Source: Saprospira grandis (GTDB lineage Bacteria; Bacteroidota; Bacteroidia; Chitinophagales; Saprospiraceae). From it: a stretch of DNA of 64,000 nucleotides. Positions 51,183 through 60,237 of this stretch are shown here, one piece after another. Each line of letters opens with the position of its first letter. Positions within the stretch are counted from its first letter, which is position 1. The stretch is from contig NZ_CP110854.1 of NCBI RefSeq assembly GCF_027594745.1, positions 2,738,501 through 2,802,500 of the forward strand. Direction: 5' to 3'. The position numbers and the translations under genes were made by a program. The notes under the pieces were generated by a model, which did not search any database, was not told the DNA's origin, and saw only the letters and a list, made by a program, of their open reading frames with translations.

Positions 51183-52496
51183 ATGCAGCTTGCTCAAATT
51201 TATACTACTTTTCTATCGGCTAAGGGTCTTTGTATCGACAGCCGCCAAGTTCAACAGGGCGATTTGTTTTTTGCCTTGGGTCAAAAAGATGAAAATGGCC
51301 GTCACAAAGGCAATGATTTCGCAGAAATGTCTTTGCAAAAAGGCGCTTTGGCCGCTATTATCAATGACGCTCAGCTAAAAGCCAAATATGCAGAGGATGA
51401 ACGCTATATTTTGGTCGAAGATGTGGAAGTTTGTCTACAGCAGCTGGCCCAATATCACCGAAAACAAATCGATATTCCAGTAATTGCCGTGGTGGGCTCT
51501 AATGGCAAAACTACCTGCCGCCAATTGCTTTATTTGCTGCTCTCTCAAAATTATGATTGTTGGGCCACCCCCGGCAATTTTAATAACCATTTGGGCCTCC
51601 CTCTTTCTGTGCTGCAAATTAAAAACGAACATGAGTTGGCCATCCTAGAAATTGGGGCTAATCACTTAGGCGAAACCGCCGCCCTCTGCGAAATTGCAGC
51701 CCCTACTCATGGCCTGATTACGAATCATGGGAAGGACCATTTGGGCGAATATGGCTCGGTGGAAAATATCCAGAAGGCTAATCATGAGCTCTATGATTAT
51801 TTGGCCAAAACAGGCGGCCAAGCTTTTGTCTATGGTCAAGATCCAGTAATGATGAAGGCCGCCAAACAACTAAAAAATCCCATTTTTTACGGCCGCCCTA
51901 AGGACTATACGCAGGCAAAAGTACTCCAAGCTCCCGATCTAAAACTAGAAATCCAATTGGGCAAAAGAAAGTTGTCGGTAAAGATGAATCTCTTTGGCGA
52001 GTTTTGGGCGCCCACGGTCTTGGCCGCCGCCACAATTGCCGATTATTTTGCCCTGCCCGCCGCCGTTATTAAACAGGCCCTGCAAAGCTATAGCCCGCAA
52101 TCGCTCCGCTCCGAACGCCGAAACTGGAATAATCAAGCCGTTTTACTCGATTGCTATAATGCAAATCCTAGCAGTATGCAGGTCTTTCTTCAGGCCGCTC
52201 TAGCCGAGAAATCTGCCCCAAAAGTCTTTGTCCTTGGCGAAATGCTGGAGCTCGGTAACTTTAGCCAAAATGAACATCAAACTCTTTTGGACCAACTCGC
52301 TAGCGAAAAAAATATTCAGCTTTTTCTCTTTGGCCCTAGCTTTTTGGGCCTGTCGCTGCCTCCTTTTGCCCAACATTTTGAGCATCTGGACCAACTGCAG
52401 CAGGCTTTGCCCACTTCTGGCCACGCCATTTATGTCAAGGGCTCTAGGGGTAACCGCCTAGAACAACTCTTTGAGGAAGCAAAGGAATTGAATTAG
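51183..52496 (+). CDS. murF: UDP-N-acetylmuramoyl-tripeptide--D-alanyl-D-alanine ligase (MurF)
   Basis: 437 residues with Mur ligase domain order: N-terminal UDP-binding domain (CIDSRQVQQGDLFFAL), ATP-binding core with GSNGKTT at 105-111 and EIGANHLGE, and C-terminal domain with YNANPSSM and FVLGEMLELG. It adds D-Ala-D-Ala to the UDP-MurNAc-tripeptide in cytosolic peptidoglycan synthesis. Element copy 18 starts 13 nt after the stop. No other mur genes are adjacent. Confidence 0.95.
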   Translation: MQLAQIYTTFLSAKGLCIDSRQVQQGDLFFALGQKDENGRHKGNDFAEMSLQKGALAAIINDAQLKAKYAEDERYILVEDVEVCLQQLAQYHRKQIDIPVIAVVGSNGKTTCRQLLYLLLSQNYDCWATPGNFNNHLGLPLSVLQIKNEHELAILEIGANHLGETAALCEIAAPTHGLITNHGKDHLGEYGSVENIQKANHELYDYLAKTGGQAFVYGQDPVMMKAAKQLKNPIFYGRPKDYTQAKVLQAPDLKLEIQLGKRKLSVKMNLFGEFWAPTVLAAATIADYFALPAAVIKQALQSYSPQSLRSERRNWNNQAVLLDCYNANPSSMQVFLQAALAEKSAPKVFVLGEMLELGNFSQNEHQTLLDQLASEKNIQLFLFGPSFLGLSLPPFAQHFEHLDQLQQALPTSGHAIYVKGSRGNRLEQLFEEAKELN

Positions 52497-52509
52497 TCTA
52501 TTATTTTTT

Positions 52510-52660
52510 GGGGCTGCCCCTCCCTTTGGTCGGGTCGCTCCCTTCTGGGCTCGCAGGTCTGCTCGGCCCTGCGCAAAAAAGCGCAAAGCGCTTTTTTGCT
52601 GGGTCTGGCCCTTCGGGCCACCCGACAGGCAGCTCAGCCTGCGGCGGCTTCGCCGCCTGT
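52510..52660 (+). repeat. Structured GC-rich interspersed element, copy 18 (subtype B)
   Basis: Forward copy 13 nt after murF. GGCTG/CAGCC outer helix, TGGG facing CCCG (three pairs and a wobble), variable hairpin GCAAAAAAGCGC / GCGCTTTTTTGC (12 bp), second hairpin TGGCCC-ttc-GGGCCA, and an outer GGCGGC-ttc-GCCGCC hairpin. Confidence 0.87.
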
Positions 52661-52680
52661 AGAACGCAGAAATTTGGACC

Positions 52681-52718
52681 AAAAAAAAGCGATCCCATCG
52701 GGATCGCTTTTTTTTTTC
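52681..52718. terminator. Bidirectional terminator between murF and clpB
   Basis: AAAAGCGATCC / GGATCGCTTTT stem with long A and T runs; serves converging genes. Confidence 0.9.
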
Positions 52719-52732
52719 TTAGCGCCTAAAGT

Positions 52733-55369
52733 TTAGTCTTCCAACTCTAGCTCTTTCTCTTCTTCTTTTTTAGTAAACAAGAGTTTTTCTTGCCCTTTTG
52801 GAAGATCAACATAGATAAGGTCGCCAGGCGCAAATTGGCTCGCCAATAGGGCCTTAGACAACTCATTGACCAATTCTCTTTGGAGTACGCGCTTCATGGG
52901 GCGGGCACCAAAGGCGGGCTCATAACCCAAATCGGCTAGGTAGTCAATGGCTGCTTCAGAAAGCTCAATATCAAAGCCTTGGCCCAAAACTCTTTTGCGA
53001 ATACCTTTCAACAGTAGATAAAGAATCTGCTTGATCTCTTCGCGGTTGAGCATGGTAAACATGACCGTTTCATCAATTCGGTTGAGAAACTCTGGACGAA
53101 CATGGTCCTTGAGGCGCTCAACTACTTCTAGTTTGGTGGTTTCAATGATTGCTTGGCGTTTGCTAGCCTCTACATGATCTAAACCATCAAAGTTATCTTG
53201 GATTACATCGGCCCCCATATTGGTGGTCATGATGATAATCGTATTCTTAAAGTCGGCTACACGGCCTTTGTTATCGGTTAGGCGGCCATCATCTAGGACC
53301 TGCAACAAAATATTGAAGGTGTCGGGATGAGCCTTCTCAATTTCATCCAGTAGAATGATAGAGTAGGGCTTTTGGCGAACGGCATTGGTCAATTGACCGC
53401 CCTCCTCATAGCCTACATAACCGGGAGGTGGACCAACGAGGCGAGAAACGGCATGTTTCTCCATATACTCCGACATATCAAAGCGGGTAATCGCTGTTTC
53501 ATCATTAAAGAGAAGTTCCGCCAGGGCTTTGGCCAATTCCGTTTTACCGACTCCCGTTGTTCCCATAAATAGGAAGGAACCAATGGGCTTTTTGGCATCT
53601 TGTAGGCCCGCACGGCTACGGCGAACCGCATCAGAAACAGCTTGTACGGCCTCTCTTTGGCCAATAATTCGCTTGCCAATTTCCTCTTCTAAGCGAAGTA
53701 GCTTCTCTCTTTCGCTTTCGAGCATTTTGGCCACGGGAATACCCGTCCAGCGAGCAACAACTTCAGCAATATCATTAGCATCTACCTCCCCATCGGTGAG
53801 GCGTTTTTCTGGAGAGAGGGTTTCTAGTTGGGCCTCTGCATTGGCCAAGATAGTTTCCTGCTCTTTAATTTTACCATATTCCAATTCGGCTACTTTGGCG
53901 TAATCGCTATTGCGGCGGGCTTCTTCAGCTTCTAGGCGGTATTTTTCAATTTCAGACTTACAAGACTGAATGATATTGATGAGTTCTTTTTCAGATTCCC
54001 AGGCGGCTTTTAGGACCGTCAGTTCTTCCGAGATATTGGCAATTTGCTCATTGATGGCATCCAATCGCTTTTGATCGCCATCTCGTTTTACGGCCTCTCT
54101 TTCAATTTCTAGCTGACGGCCTTTGCGGTCCAATTCATCTAGTTTTTCGGGCATAGAGTTTAGCTCTAAGCGAAGTTTAGCGGCGGCCTCATCCATCAAG
54201 TCGATTGCTTTATCGGGTAGGGCACGATCACTAATATAGCGATGAGAAAGTTCTGCTGCCGCAATGAGGGCATCATCGAGAATGCGAACTTGGTGGTGGT
54301 TTTCGTAGCGCTCTCTGAGTCCGCGCAAAATGGCTACCGTTTCTTCCATAGAAGGCTGATCGATGACAATTTTCTGGAATCGTCTTTCTAGGGCTTTATC
54401 CGTTTCAAAGTACTTTTGGTACTCATCTAGGGTAGTGGCACCAATGGCCCGTAGTTCTCCACGGGCAAGGGCGGGCTTGAGGATATTGGCGGCATCCATG
54501 GCGCCTCCACCTCCGCCAGCACCAACCAGCGTATGAATTTCATCAATAAATAGGATGACATTATTAGAGGTGGTCACTTCTTTGACCACCGCTTTGAGTC
54601 GCTCCTCAAATTCTCCTTTATATTTGGCTCCAGCAACCAGAGCGGCTAGGTCGAGGCCAAAAACGGTTTTATCTTTTAGGTTTTCGGGCACATCATTATT
54701 GACGATACGCCAGGCTAGGCCTTCTACAATGGCGGTTTTTCCCACACCGGGTTCTCCAATGAGGATGGGGTTATTCTTTTTGCGGCGAGAGAGGATATGG
54801 AGCAGGCGGCGAATTTCATCATCGCGGCCGATAATGCGGTCCAATTTTCCGTTGCGGCATTGTTCGTTATAGTTTACCCCATATTTGCGGAGGGCATTAA
54901 ATTCATTTTCGCCACTTTCGCTTTTGACGGTGCGGCCTTTGCGCAATTCCTTAATGGCATCGCCAAGTAGTTTTTCGTTGGCGCCAAGGCTGCGGAGTAG
55001 GCGAGTGGTTTTATCGTCTACGGAGAAAATACCCGCTAAAATCATATCGAGGGCCACAAACTCATCGCCGAAATCGCGGGCCAGGTTTTGGGCATTTTGG
55101 ATGGCTAGGCTGGCCTCTTTAGAGAGGTGGCTGCCCGAGTTGCTGCCATAGACTTTAGGGTAGGAGTCCATAATGACCTCTAGCTTTTGCTTGAGGTCTG
55201 TAAGGTTGACGGATAATTTTTTGAGTAGGTAGCCCACCACATTATCATCCACTTCTAACATAGCGGCTAATAAATGGGCCAATTGAACGTCTTGTTGTTG
55301 GCGGCCACGCACATATTCTTGTGCTTTGAGTACGGCCTGCCGGGCTTTTTCGGTGAATTTATCAAACAT
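52733..55369 (-). CDS. clpB: ATP-dependent disaggregase ClpB
   Basis: 878 residues with two AAA+ domains: Walker A GEPGVGKTAI in the first and GTTGVGKTEL in the second, a middle coiled-coil segment (about 410-525), and an N-terminal Clp repeat domain (FTEKARQAVLKAQEYVRGRQ). GPPGYVGYEEGGQLT is the pore-loop region of the second domain. It rescues aggregated proteins with DnaK. The middle domain length supports ClpB rather than ClpA or ClpC. It is one of the longest ordinary genes in the window. Confidence 0.97.
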   Translation of the reverse strand: MFDKFTEKARQAVLKAQEYVRGRQQQDVQLAHLLAAMLEVDDNVVGYLLKKLSVNLTDLKQKLEVIMDSYPKVYGSNSGSHLSKEASLAIQNAQNLARDFGDEFVALDMILAGIFSVDDKTTRLLRSLGANEKLLGDAIKELRKGRTVKSESGENEFNALRKYGVNYNEQCRNGKLDRIIGRDDEIRRLLHILSRRKKNNPILIGEPGVGKTAIVEGLAWRIVNNDVPENLKDKTVFGLDLAALVAGAKYKGEFEERLKAVVKEVTTSNNVILFIDEIHTLVGAGGGGGAMDAANILKPALARGELRAIGATTLDEYQKYFETDKALERRFQKIVIDQPSMEETVAILRGLRERYENHHQVRILDDALIAAAELSHRYISDRALPDKAIDLMDEAAAKLRLELNSMPEKLDELDRKGRQLEIEREAVKRDGDQKRLDAINEQIANISEELTVLKAAWESEKELINIIQSCKSEIEKYRLEAEEARRNSDYAKVAELEYGKIKEQETILANAEAQLETLSPEKRLTDGEVDANDIAEVVARWTGIPVAKMLESEREKLLRLEEEIGKRIIGQREAVQAVSDAVRRSRAGLQDAKKPIGSFLFMGTTGVGKTELAKALAELLFNDETAITRFDMSEYMEKHAVSRLVGPPPGYVGYEEGGQLTNAVRQKPYSIILLDEIEKAHPDTFNILLQVLDDGRLTDNKGRVADFKNTIIIMTTNMGADVIQDNFDGLDHVEASKRQAIIETTKLEVVERLKDHVRPEFLNRIDETVMFTMLNREEIKQILYLLLKGIRKRVLGQGFDIELSEAAIDYLADLGYEPAFGARPMKRVLQRELVNELSKALLASQFAPGDLIYVDLPKGQEKLLFTKKEEEKELELED

Positions 55370-55555
55370 AATATATAGGGCTTATTAATATAGTAGATGG
55401 AGATTTATACAATTTGTTCTTTTCTTTTCAAAAGCAAATCCAATTCTTGAAGTTAAGGCAAAATGGCAGTTTTCCAAAGCTTTAGCTGACATTTTGGGCG
55501 TTTTCGGTTCCTAATCCGTGACATTTTTTCCGATTGCCGATTTTTGGTCCAATAG

Positions 55556-55709
55556 GAGGCGGCGGAGCCGCCCCCAAGGCGCGCAGCGCCTCGGCTGAGG
55601 GATGGACAGCAGTGGCCGCAGGCCAGACCTAGCGGGCGCAGCCCGCGCAGGGCCGAGCGAATAGCGAGCTGCGAAACAGCCCGACCCGCCTGCAGGGCGG
55701 GGCAGCCCC
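55556..55709 (-). repeat. Structured GC-rich interspersed element, copy 19 (subtype B)
   Basis: Reverse copy. On the minus strand: GGCTG/CAGCC, GCAG/CTGC, variable hairpin GCGGGC-tgc-GCCCGC, second hairpin TGGCC-tgc-GGCCA, core variant GCTCGC-TATTC-GCTCGG, outer hairpin GGCGC/GCGCC. Confidence 0.88.
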
Positions 55710-55721
55710 AAAAAACAGCAG

Positions 55722-55762
55722 AAAAAAAGCGAATACTACAATAGCTTGCAGCATTCGCTTTG
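55722..55762 (-). terminator. Terminator after the diheme cytochrome gene
   Basis: AAAGCGAAT ... ATTCGCTTT stem with a long loop and T run on the minus strand. Confidence 0.75.
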
Positions 55763-55765
55763 GGG

Positions 55766-56887
55766 TTAATTTTTATAATAATCGAGGGCTTCATCGCCCA
55801 TTTTGGCCATATTATCAATAAAAAAGCGGAGGTCGGCCAGTTGGTCATCGCTCATTCTTTCTTTGGTAAAGATGGGAATCCCTCGCCAATTTTTGCCCGA
55901 TTGATAGCGGTGGGCGGCATAAATAGAGAACTTGGCCTTGCCCTCAAAGTTGGCGGCTAGTCGCTTAAATGTTTTTTGGCGATTATCGAGTTTGAATCGG
56001 CTATAGCGTTTTTCTTCATGGCAATGCAGGCAGCTTCGCTCATAAATTTTTCGGCCATTGAGAAAGCTATTGCTAGCGGGAGAGATCATTTGGCGGGCGC
56101 GTTCGTCTGGTGGGCGGACCAAATGGGCGGGATAAACCTCGGAGTAATAGCGGCGAATGAGGTTAACGGCCCGGGCATTACTGCGGTTGTTTTTAATCGA
56201 ATACTCGACCTTTTCCCAATCGGCTTTTTTCATTTCGAGTTCGCCCATTTTTAATTCTAGGGTCCAGAGATAGGCCAAAATGGCTTCTTTTTCCCAATCT
56301 TCCATTTCTCGGCCATCGGCAAAGAGTTGGTTGCAGGCATCCATAGATTTGCGCAGGTCAAAGTGGGCGCCCTTGAGCAGCGGGGCATAGGGGCCGTCAT
56401 AGAGCTTGGCAAAATCATTATTAAAAAAGAAGATGCGGTTAATCATGCCATAAAAACTAGGGCCGGGCAGAAAAGAGAGCTGGTTAGAGTCTACATATTT
56501 TAGGCGTTTTTGAGGATCCAGATTATCCAAACTAGGTTCTTCCCGAACGCTGAGGTGGCAGGAGGCGCAGCTCATTTTCTTGCTGAGTAGCTCGGTGCTA
56601 CTACCTTCTTTGGTGGTAAATCCCTGTTCAATCAGCTCTTTTCCTTGCCGAATCGTCAGTTGGTCTTTGGCCTTGGCCCAATCTTTTGGCTGGTTGGTTT
56701 TAATTTTTCCCAACTTCCCCATGACGGTCCAAAGCGGAGTGCTTTCGGTCATCTGAAAATCAGATTGCTCCTCTTCCTTTAAGAGTTTTTGGCTGGTAAA
56801 GGCGGTGGCCAAGCCCCAACAAACCCCCAAAATAGAGATGGCAATTTGCCAAGGTTTGGGACGAATATATAATAGTGGTTTTAGCAT
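55766..56887 (-). CDS. Diheme cytochrome c-family protein
   Basis: 373 residues. One N-terminal membrane anchor or signal (residues 12-28) and two haem sites: CASCH near 108-112 (MSCASCHLSVREEPSLDNLD) and CLHCH near 290 (RSCLHCHEEKRYS). The spacing of two haem domains and the FLPGPSFYGMINRIFFF segment resemble SoxA-like or other diheme electron-transfer cytochromes, but no sox neighbours are present. It is probably periplasmic and anchored. Partner unknown. It has its own terminator. Confidence 0.82.
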   Translation of the reverse strand: MLKPLLYIRPKPWQIAISILGVCWGLATAFTSQKLLKEEEQSDFQMTESTPLWTVMGKLGKIKTNQPKDWAKAKDQLTIRQGKELIEQGFTTKEGSSTELLSKKMSCASCHLSVREEPSLDNLDPQKRLKYVDSNQLSFLPGPSFYGMINRIFFFNNDFAKLYDGPYAPLLKGAHFDLRKSMDACNQLFADGREMEDWEKEAILAYLWTLELKMGELEMKKADWEKVEYSIKNNRSNARAVNLIRRYYSEVYPAHLVRPPDERARQMISPASNSFLNGRKIYERSCLHCHEEKRYSRFKLDNRQKTFKRLAANFEGKAKFSIYAAHRYQSGKNWRGIPIFTKERMSDDQLADLRFFIDNMAKMGDEALDYYKN

Positions 56888-57176
56888 ATTGCTGGTTTTG
56901 CTTGTCTTGGAATATAGTGTGTGTAGCGAACTACTTAAAAAACAGGCGCTGAGGCGCTTCTAGTTCCTTAGGCTAAAAATAGGCCAAAAGCCCACTGCAA
57001 AAAACAGTTTAGCCGACCTAATCTAGTGATTAAATCGGTAGTTCATTCTTCTCAAGTTTAGGGGGAGCTTAGGGGTTTTGTTGGGGCCCTCACAAAATAA
57101 CAGTTTCGGAAGATATTATAAAACAGAGAACCTACAAAAAAAGCCAGTACTCCTTAGAGAACTGACTCTTTTCTTT
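56888..57176. other. Intergenic stretch upstream of the diheme cytochrome
   Basis: 289 bp with no credible ORF. It holds the divergence-side promoter region of the cytochrome gene and an imperfect hairpin near 57142-57175 just before element copy 20. Confidence 0.5.
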
Positions 57177-57353
57177 TGGGGCCCGCGGCCGCCCTCTATA
57201 TTGGGGCGGCCGCCGCTATGCTGCGCCGCTCGCAGGTCTGCTCGGCCCTGCGTTTTTTTTCGCTACGCTCAAAAAAAACTGGGTCTGGCCTTCGGCCACG
57301 GCTGCGCAGCGCTGGGCCGTGGCTCGCTGCGCTCGCTGGCGGCTTCGCCGCCT
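57177..57353 (+). repeat. Structured GC-rich interspersed element, copy 20 (subtype C)
   Basis: Forward copy whose last hairpin (GGCGGC-ttc-GCCGCC) touches the stop codon of the convergent TonB receptor gene. GGCCC/GGGCC, GCTGCGC/GCGCAGC, GCCG/CGGC, variable hairpin with seven T and A arms and CGCTACGCTC loop, second hairpin TGGCC-ttc-GGCCA. Confidence 0.88.
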
Positions 57354-59912
57354 CTAAATGCCGCCTTGTCCGCCGCCACCGCTGTTTCCACCGCCAGAGC
57401 GGTTTTCTAATTGGCTACGGCGCTTGTTCTTGACATTCATTTTACCAAAGTTATAACTCATACTAAAGTTGACCACTCGGTTTTCCCATTCGTAAATTCC
57501 GCTTTGACGGAAGCTGTCTGTGCTCCGCTGATAGCGGTAGCTATTACTATAAATGGGGTTTTGGATCCAAAGAGAGAGCCGCAATTTCTTTTTCATCAGC
57601 TGTTTATTGATCGATACCCAATGCCAGAAGTTGGGGCGGTTGCTTCCCTGAATATCTCGAACCTGATACCAAACTGATCCCCCCATAGAGATATTTAGCC
57701 CAATTTTTTGCAAACGAATACTGCTAAATACGTTTCCGCTAGCTCCTAAGGTCTGATAAGAAAGGTCTTGGCCTTCTACTTCTGCATCAAAGTGCGATTG
57801 GTAGAGGTTGCCCCCCATATTGAGGGTCCACCAAGGGAAAATACTTGTATTAAAGTTGAAGTCTAAACCGTACTGGTAGTTGTAGGCCAAGTTTTGGGGC
57901 CGAGAGCGAATCACGCCCGTTAGGCTGTCAATGGTTTGCACTCGGGTAGACTCATTATCATTATAGCTGGCATACAAGCCAACATTTATTCCCGATTTGC
58001 CAATGTAGTTGCCGTAGTTTAGTTCTACCTTATCGGTAAATGAGGGCTGCAAATAAGGGTTGCCATAATAAAGGTAGCGGGGGTCCTCAAAACTAGGGAA
58101 GGGGTTGGTAGACCAAGAACCGGGGCGGTCAATTCTACGGCTGTAGTTAAAGGTCATTTGGGCCGTTTTACTCATTTGGTAGCCCAAGTTAACAGAGGGA
58201 AAGAGCTGAAAGTAACTCCAGGGATAGCTCTCCTCCGTACTAATCAAACGCGGATCTACACTGGCTTGCTCTAGGCGAAGACCAAACTTTCCACTCCACT
58301 TCTCTCCAAGTTTTTGGCTGTAGGTCCCATAAAGGGCATGAATCTGTTGGCTGTATTCAAAGATATTAGAGCGACTACTATCATTGACTAAAGTGGGGAG
58401 TTGGGGAACATAATTGTAGTAGCCAAAATCACTGCGGTCCAATTGGTAGCGATAGTGATAGCCTACTTCTAGTCGCCCTTCTAATTTGGGCAAGGGAAGG
58501 GTGTAATCAATACGGGCCCAAATTTCTCTGCGGCTGTCAAAGTCCTCAATCCGCTGAGAGTCTGGGGCGGCATTGATGGCATCGCCATTGGGCCAATAAG
58601 ACTGATTGCCGTAGTAGTCAATGTCTTGGTCTTGGCTATTTGATATTTGGAAGTCAAAGACGAGCTGGTGTTGATCTCCCATACCCCCAATTTTATCCAA
58701 GTTAGGCTTGCCTGTAGAGTCTTTTTCTGGAAAAATAATGGAGTAAACGGCATTATAGCTCCAGTTGTAGCGCTCTGTTTCGCCATCTCTGCCTCGAATC
58801 TCTTGGCTGTAGTATACCGAATCTTGTCCGAAGTTATCGTATTGGGTTTGGCCGCCATTTTGGCCAGCCCCTCCACCTCCTCGTACTTGCATAGAGAGGG
58901 TTTGGGTGGGGCTAAAGTAGTAGTCCATGCCTAGGCGCCCCCAGAAGTTATCTTTTTGGCGGCGGCTATCGCGGTAGGTGTTGAAATAATAGCTACTATC
59001 GGGCAACTGATTGAAGCGGTAGGCCTCTGAAAGGGTGTAGGAGCCTCGGCGGCTCCAGCTAGCATTAGAAAAAAGGTTGAGCTTTTCAGATTTGTAGTTT
59101 AGGCCAAAACCCGTATTAAACTTATTGAACATTGGACCAACGGGCTCCGAACGCCAACCTCGGGCATTGGTCCCAATTCGACCATTGACATTGCCCGTAA
59201 AGCCAGAGAGGAGGTTGCGTTTCATCACAATGTTAATGATTCCGCCTGCGCCACCATCGGGGGCATCTTTGGCCGAGGGACTCGTAATAATTTCTACGCT
59301 TTTGATACTGTTTGCGGGCAGTTGTCGGAGGACGGCAGCCTGGTTTTCTCCAGTTAGGCCCGTGGGCTTTCCATTGATGTATACTTGGACCACCTTGCCC
59401 CGCACTTTGATCTGCTCATCTTGGTCAACCTCTACTCCTGGTGTAGAGCGAAGGACCTCGGTGGCGCTTTCGCTGTTGCCAAGTCCACTGTTTTCTACAT
59501 CAAAGACCTTTTTGTCTAGGCCCAATTTGAGTAGCGATTTATTGGCCGTTACCTGCACGGTCTCTTGGGTGGCAGCATCGGGCTTTAGCAAGACTTTTCC
59601 TAGCTGAAGAGTAGGAAGTTCTAATTTAAGACTATCTATGCGTTTTTCTTCATAGCCCATAAAGTTAAACTTGGCGTAGTAGTCTCCATAGGGCAAGTTG
59701 ACCAAGCGAAATTTACCATCCATATCGCTGATGCCTCCCGTAATGAGGGAGTCGGAAAGATTGTAGAGGGATACGGTGGCAAACTCTAAGGGCTTTTTGC
59801 TGTCGGCATCTATGAGTTGGCCTAAAAGAGTGGTTTGGGCGGGGGGCATAGGCCCCTGTGCCCAGCTCCAGCTACATACGAGCAGGAAGAAGGGGAGGAG
59901 GGTCAATTTCAT
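57354..59912 (-). CDS. TonB-dependent receptor, outer-membrane beta-barrel (OMP_b-brl_3-like)
   Basis: 852 residues with a signal peptide (MKLTLLPFFLLVCSWSWAQ), a CarboxypepD_reg-like domain (TTLLGQLIDADSKKPLEFAT), a plug-like domain (LRSTPGVEVDQDEQIKVRGK and SAKDAPDGGAGGIINIVMK) and a large barrel with aromatic strand ends. The end is glycine-rich (NRSGGGNSGGGGQGGI) rather than the usual aromatic, so the barrel may close earlier. It imports an unknown ligand with TonB energy or acts as a structural porin-like OMP. Confidence 0.9.
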   Translation of the reverse strand: MKLTLLPFFLLVCSWSWAQGPMPPAQTTLLGQLIDADSKKPLEFATVSLYNLSDSLITGGISDMDGKFRLVNLPYGDYYAKFNFMGYEEKRIDSLKLELPTLQLGKVLLKPDAATQETVQVTANKSLLKLGLDKKVFDVENSGLGNSESATEVLRSTPGVEVDQDEQIKVRGKVVQVYINGKPTGLTGENQAAVLRQLPANSIKSVEIITSPSAKDAPDGGAGGIINIVMKRNLLSGFTGNVNGRIGTNARGWRSEPVGPMFNKFNTGFGLNYKSEKLNLFSNASWSRRGSYTLSEAYRFNQLPDSSYYFNTYRDSRRQKDNFWGRLGMDYYFSPTQTLSMQVRGGGGAGQNGGQTQYDNFGQDSVYYSQEIRGRDGETERYNWSYNAVYSIIFPEKDSTGKPNLDKIGGMGDQHQLVFDFQISNSQDQDIDYYGNQSYWPNGDAINAAPDSQRIEDFDSRREIWARIDYTLPLPKLEGRLEVGYHYRYQLDRSDFGYYNYVPQLPTLVNDSSRSNIFEYSQQIHALYGTYSQKLGEKWSGKFGLRLEQASVDPRLISTEESYPWSYFQLFPSVNLGYQMSKTAQMTFNYSRRIDRPGSWSTNPFPSFEDPRYLYYGNPYLQPSFTDKVELNYGNYIGKSGINVGLYASYNDNESTRVQTIDSLTGVIRSRPQNLAYNYQYGLDFNFNTSIFPWWTLNMGGNLYQSHFDAEVEGQDLSYQTLGASGNVFSSIRLQKIGLNISMGGSVWYQVRDIQGSNRPNFWHWVSINKQLMKKKLRLSLWIQNPIYSNSYRYQRSTDSFRQSGIYEWENRVVNFSMSYNFGKMNVKNKRRSQLENRSGGGNSGGGGQGGI

Positions 59913-60237
59913 GTTTTTTGGTTTTAAGATCGAGGTTAAATTGATTGTAGGAACTAGCCGAAGAGTTGTGCTGAGCTAGCGGAGAACGGAGCAGCCAGTG
60001 CTGTTAATTTTTGATTGCTTTTTTATGTATAATAGACTTAGATGGCTATAGTTACGAGCTCTTAACAGTCCTTAACCTTTAGATTTCGACCAACTCGACC
60101 TTTTGAAAGACTGAACTATCTGTTTAGTTTCTGGTCGGTCCAATTTCTGTTTTTGTAGAATTTCTGATAAAAGGGCTATTTTTTTACTTTATTTAAGTCT
60201 TGCTCTACTCAACCAAAAAATTGAAAAACGATACCTT
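59913..60237. other. Divergent regulatory gap between the TonB receptor and M1 peptidase genes
   Basis: 325 bp, no ORF of quality and no structured element. AT-rich stretches (about 60010-60060 and 60165-60237) probably hold the promoters of the two divergent genes, but no clean TTTG/TAnnTTTG pair could be fixed. Confidence 0.5.
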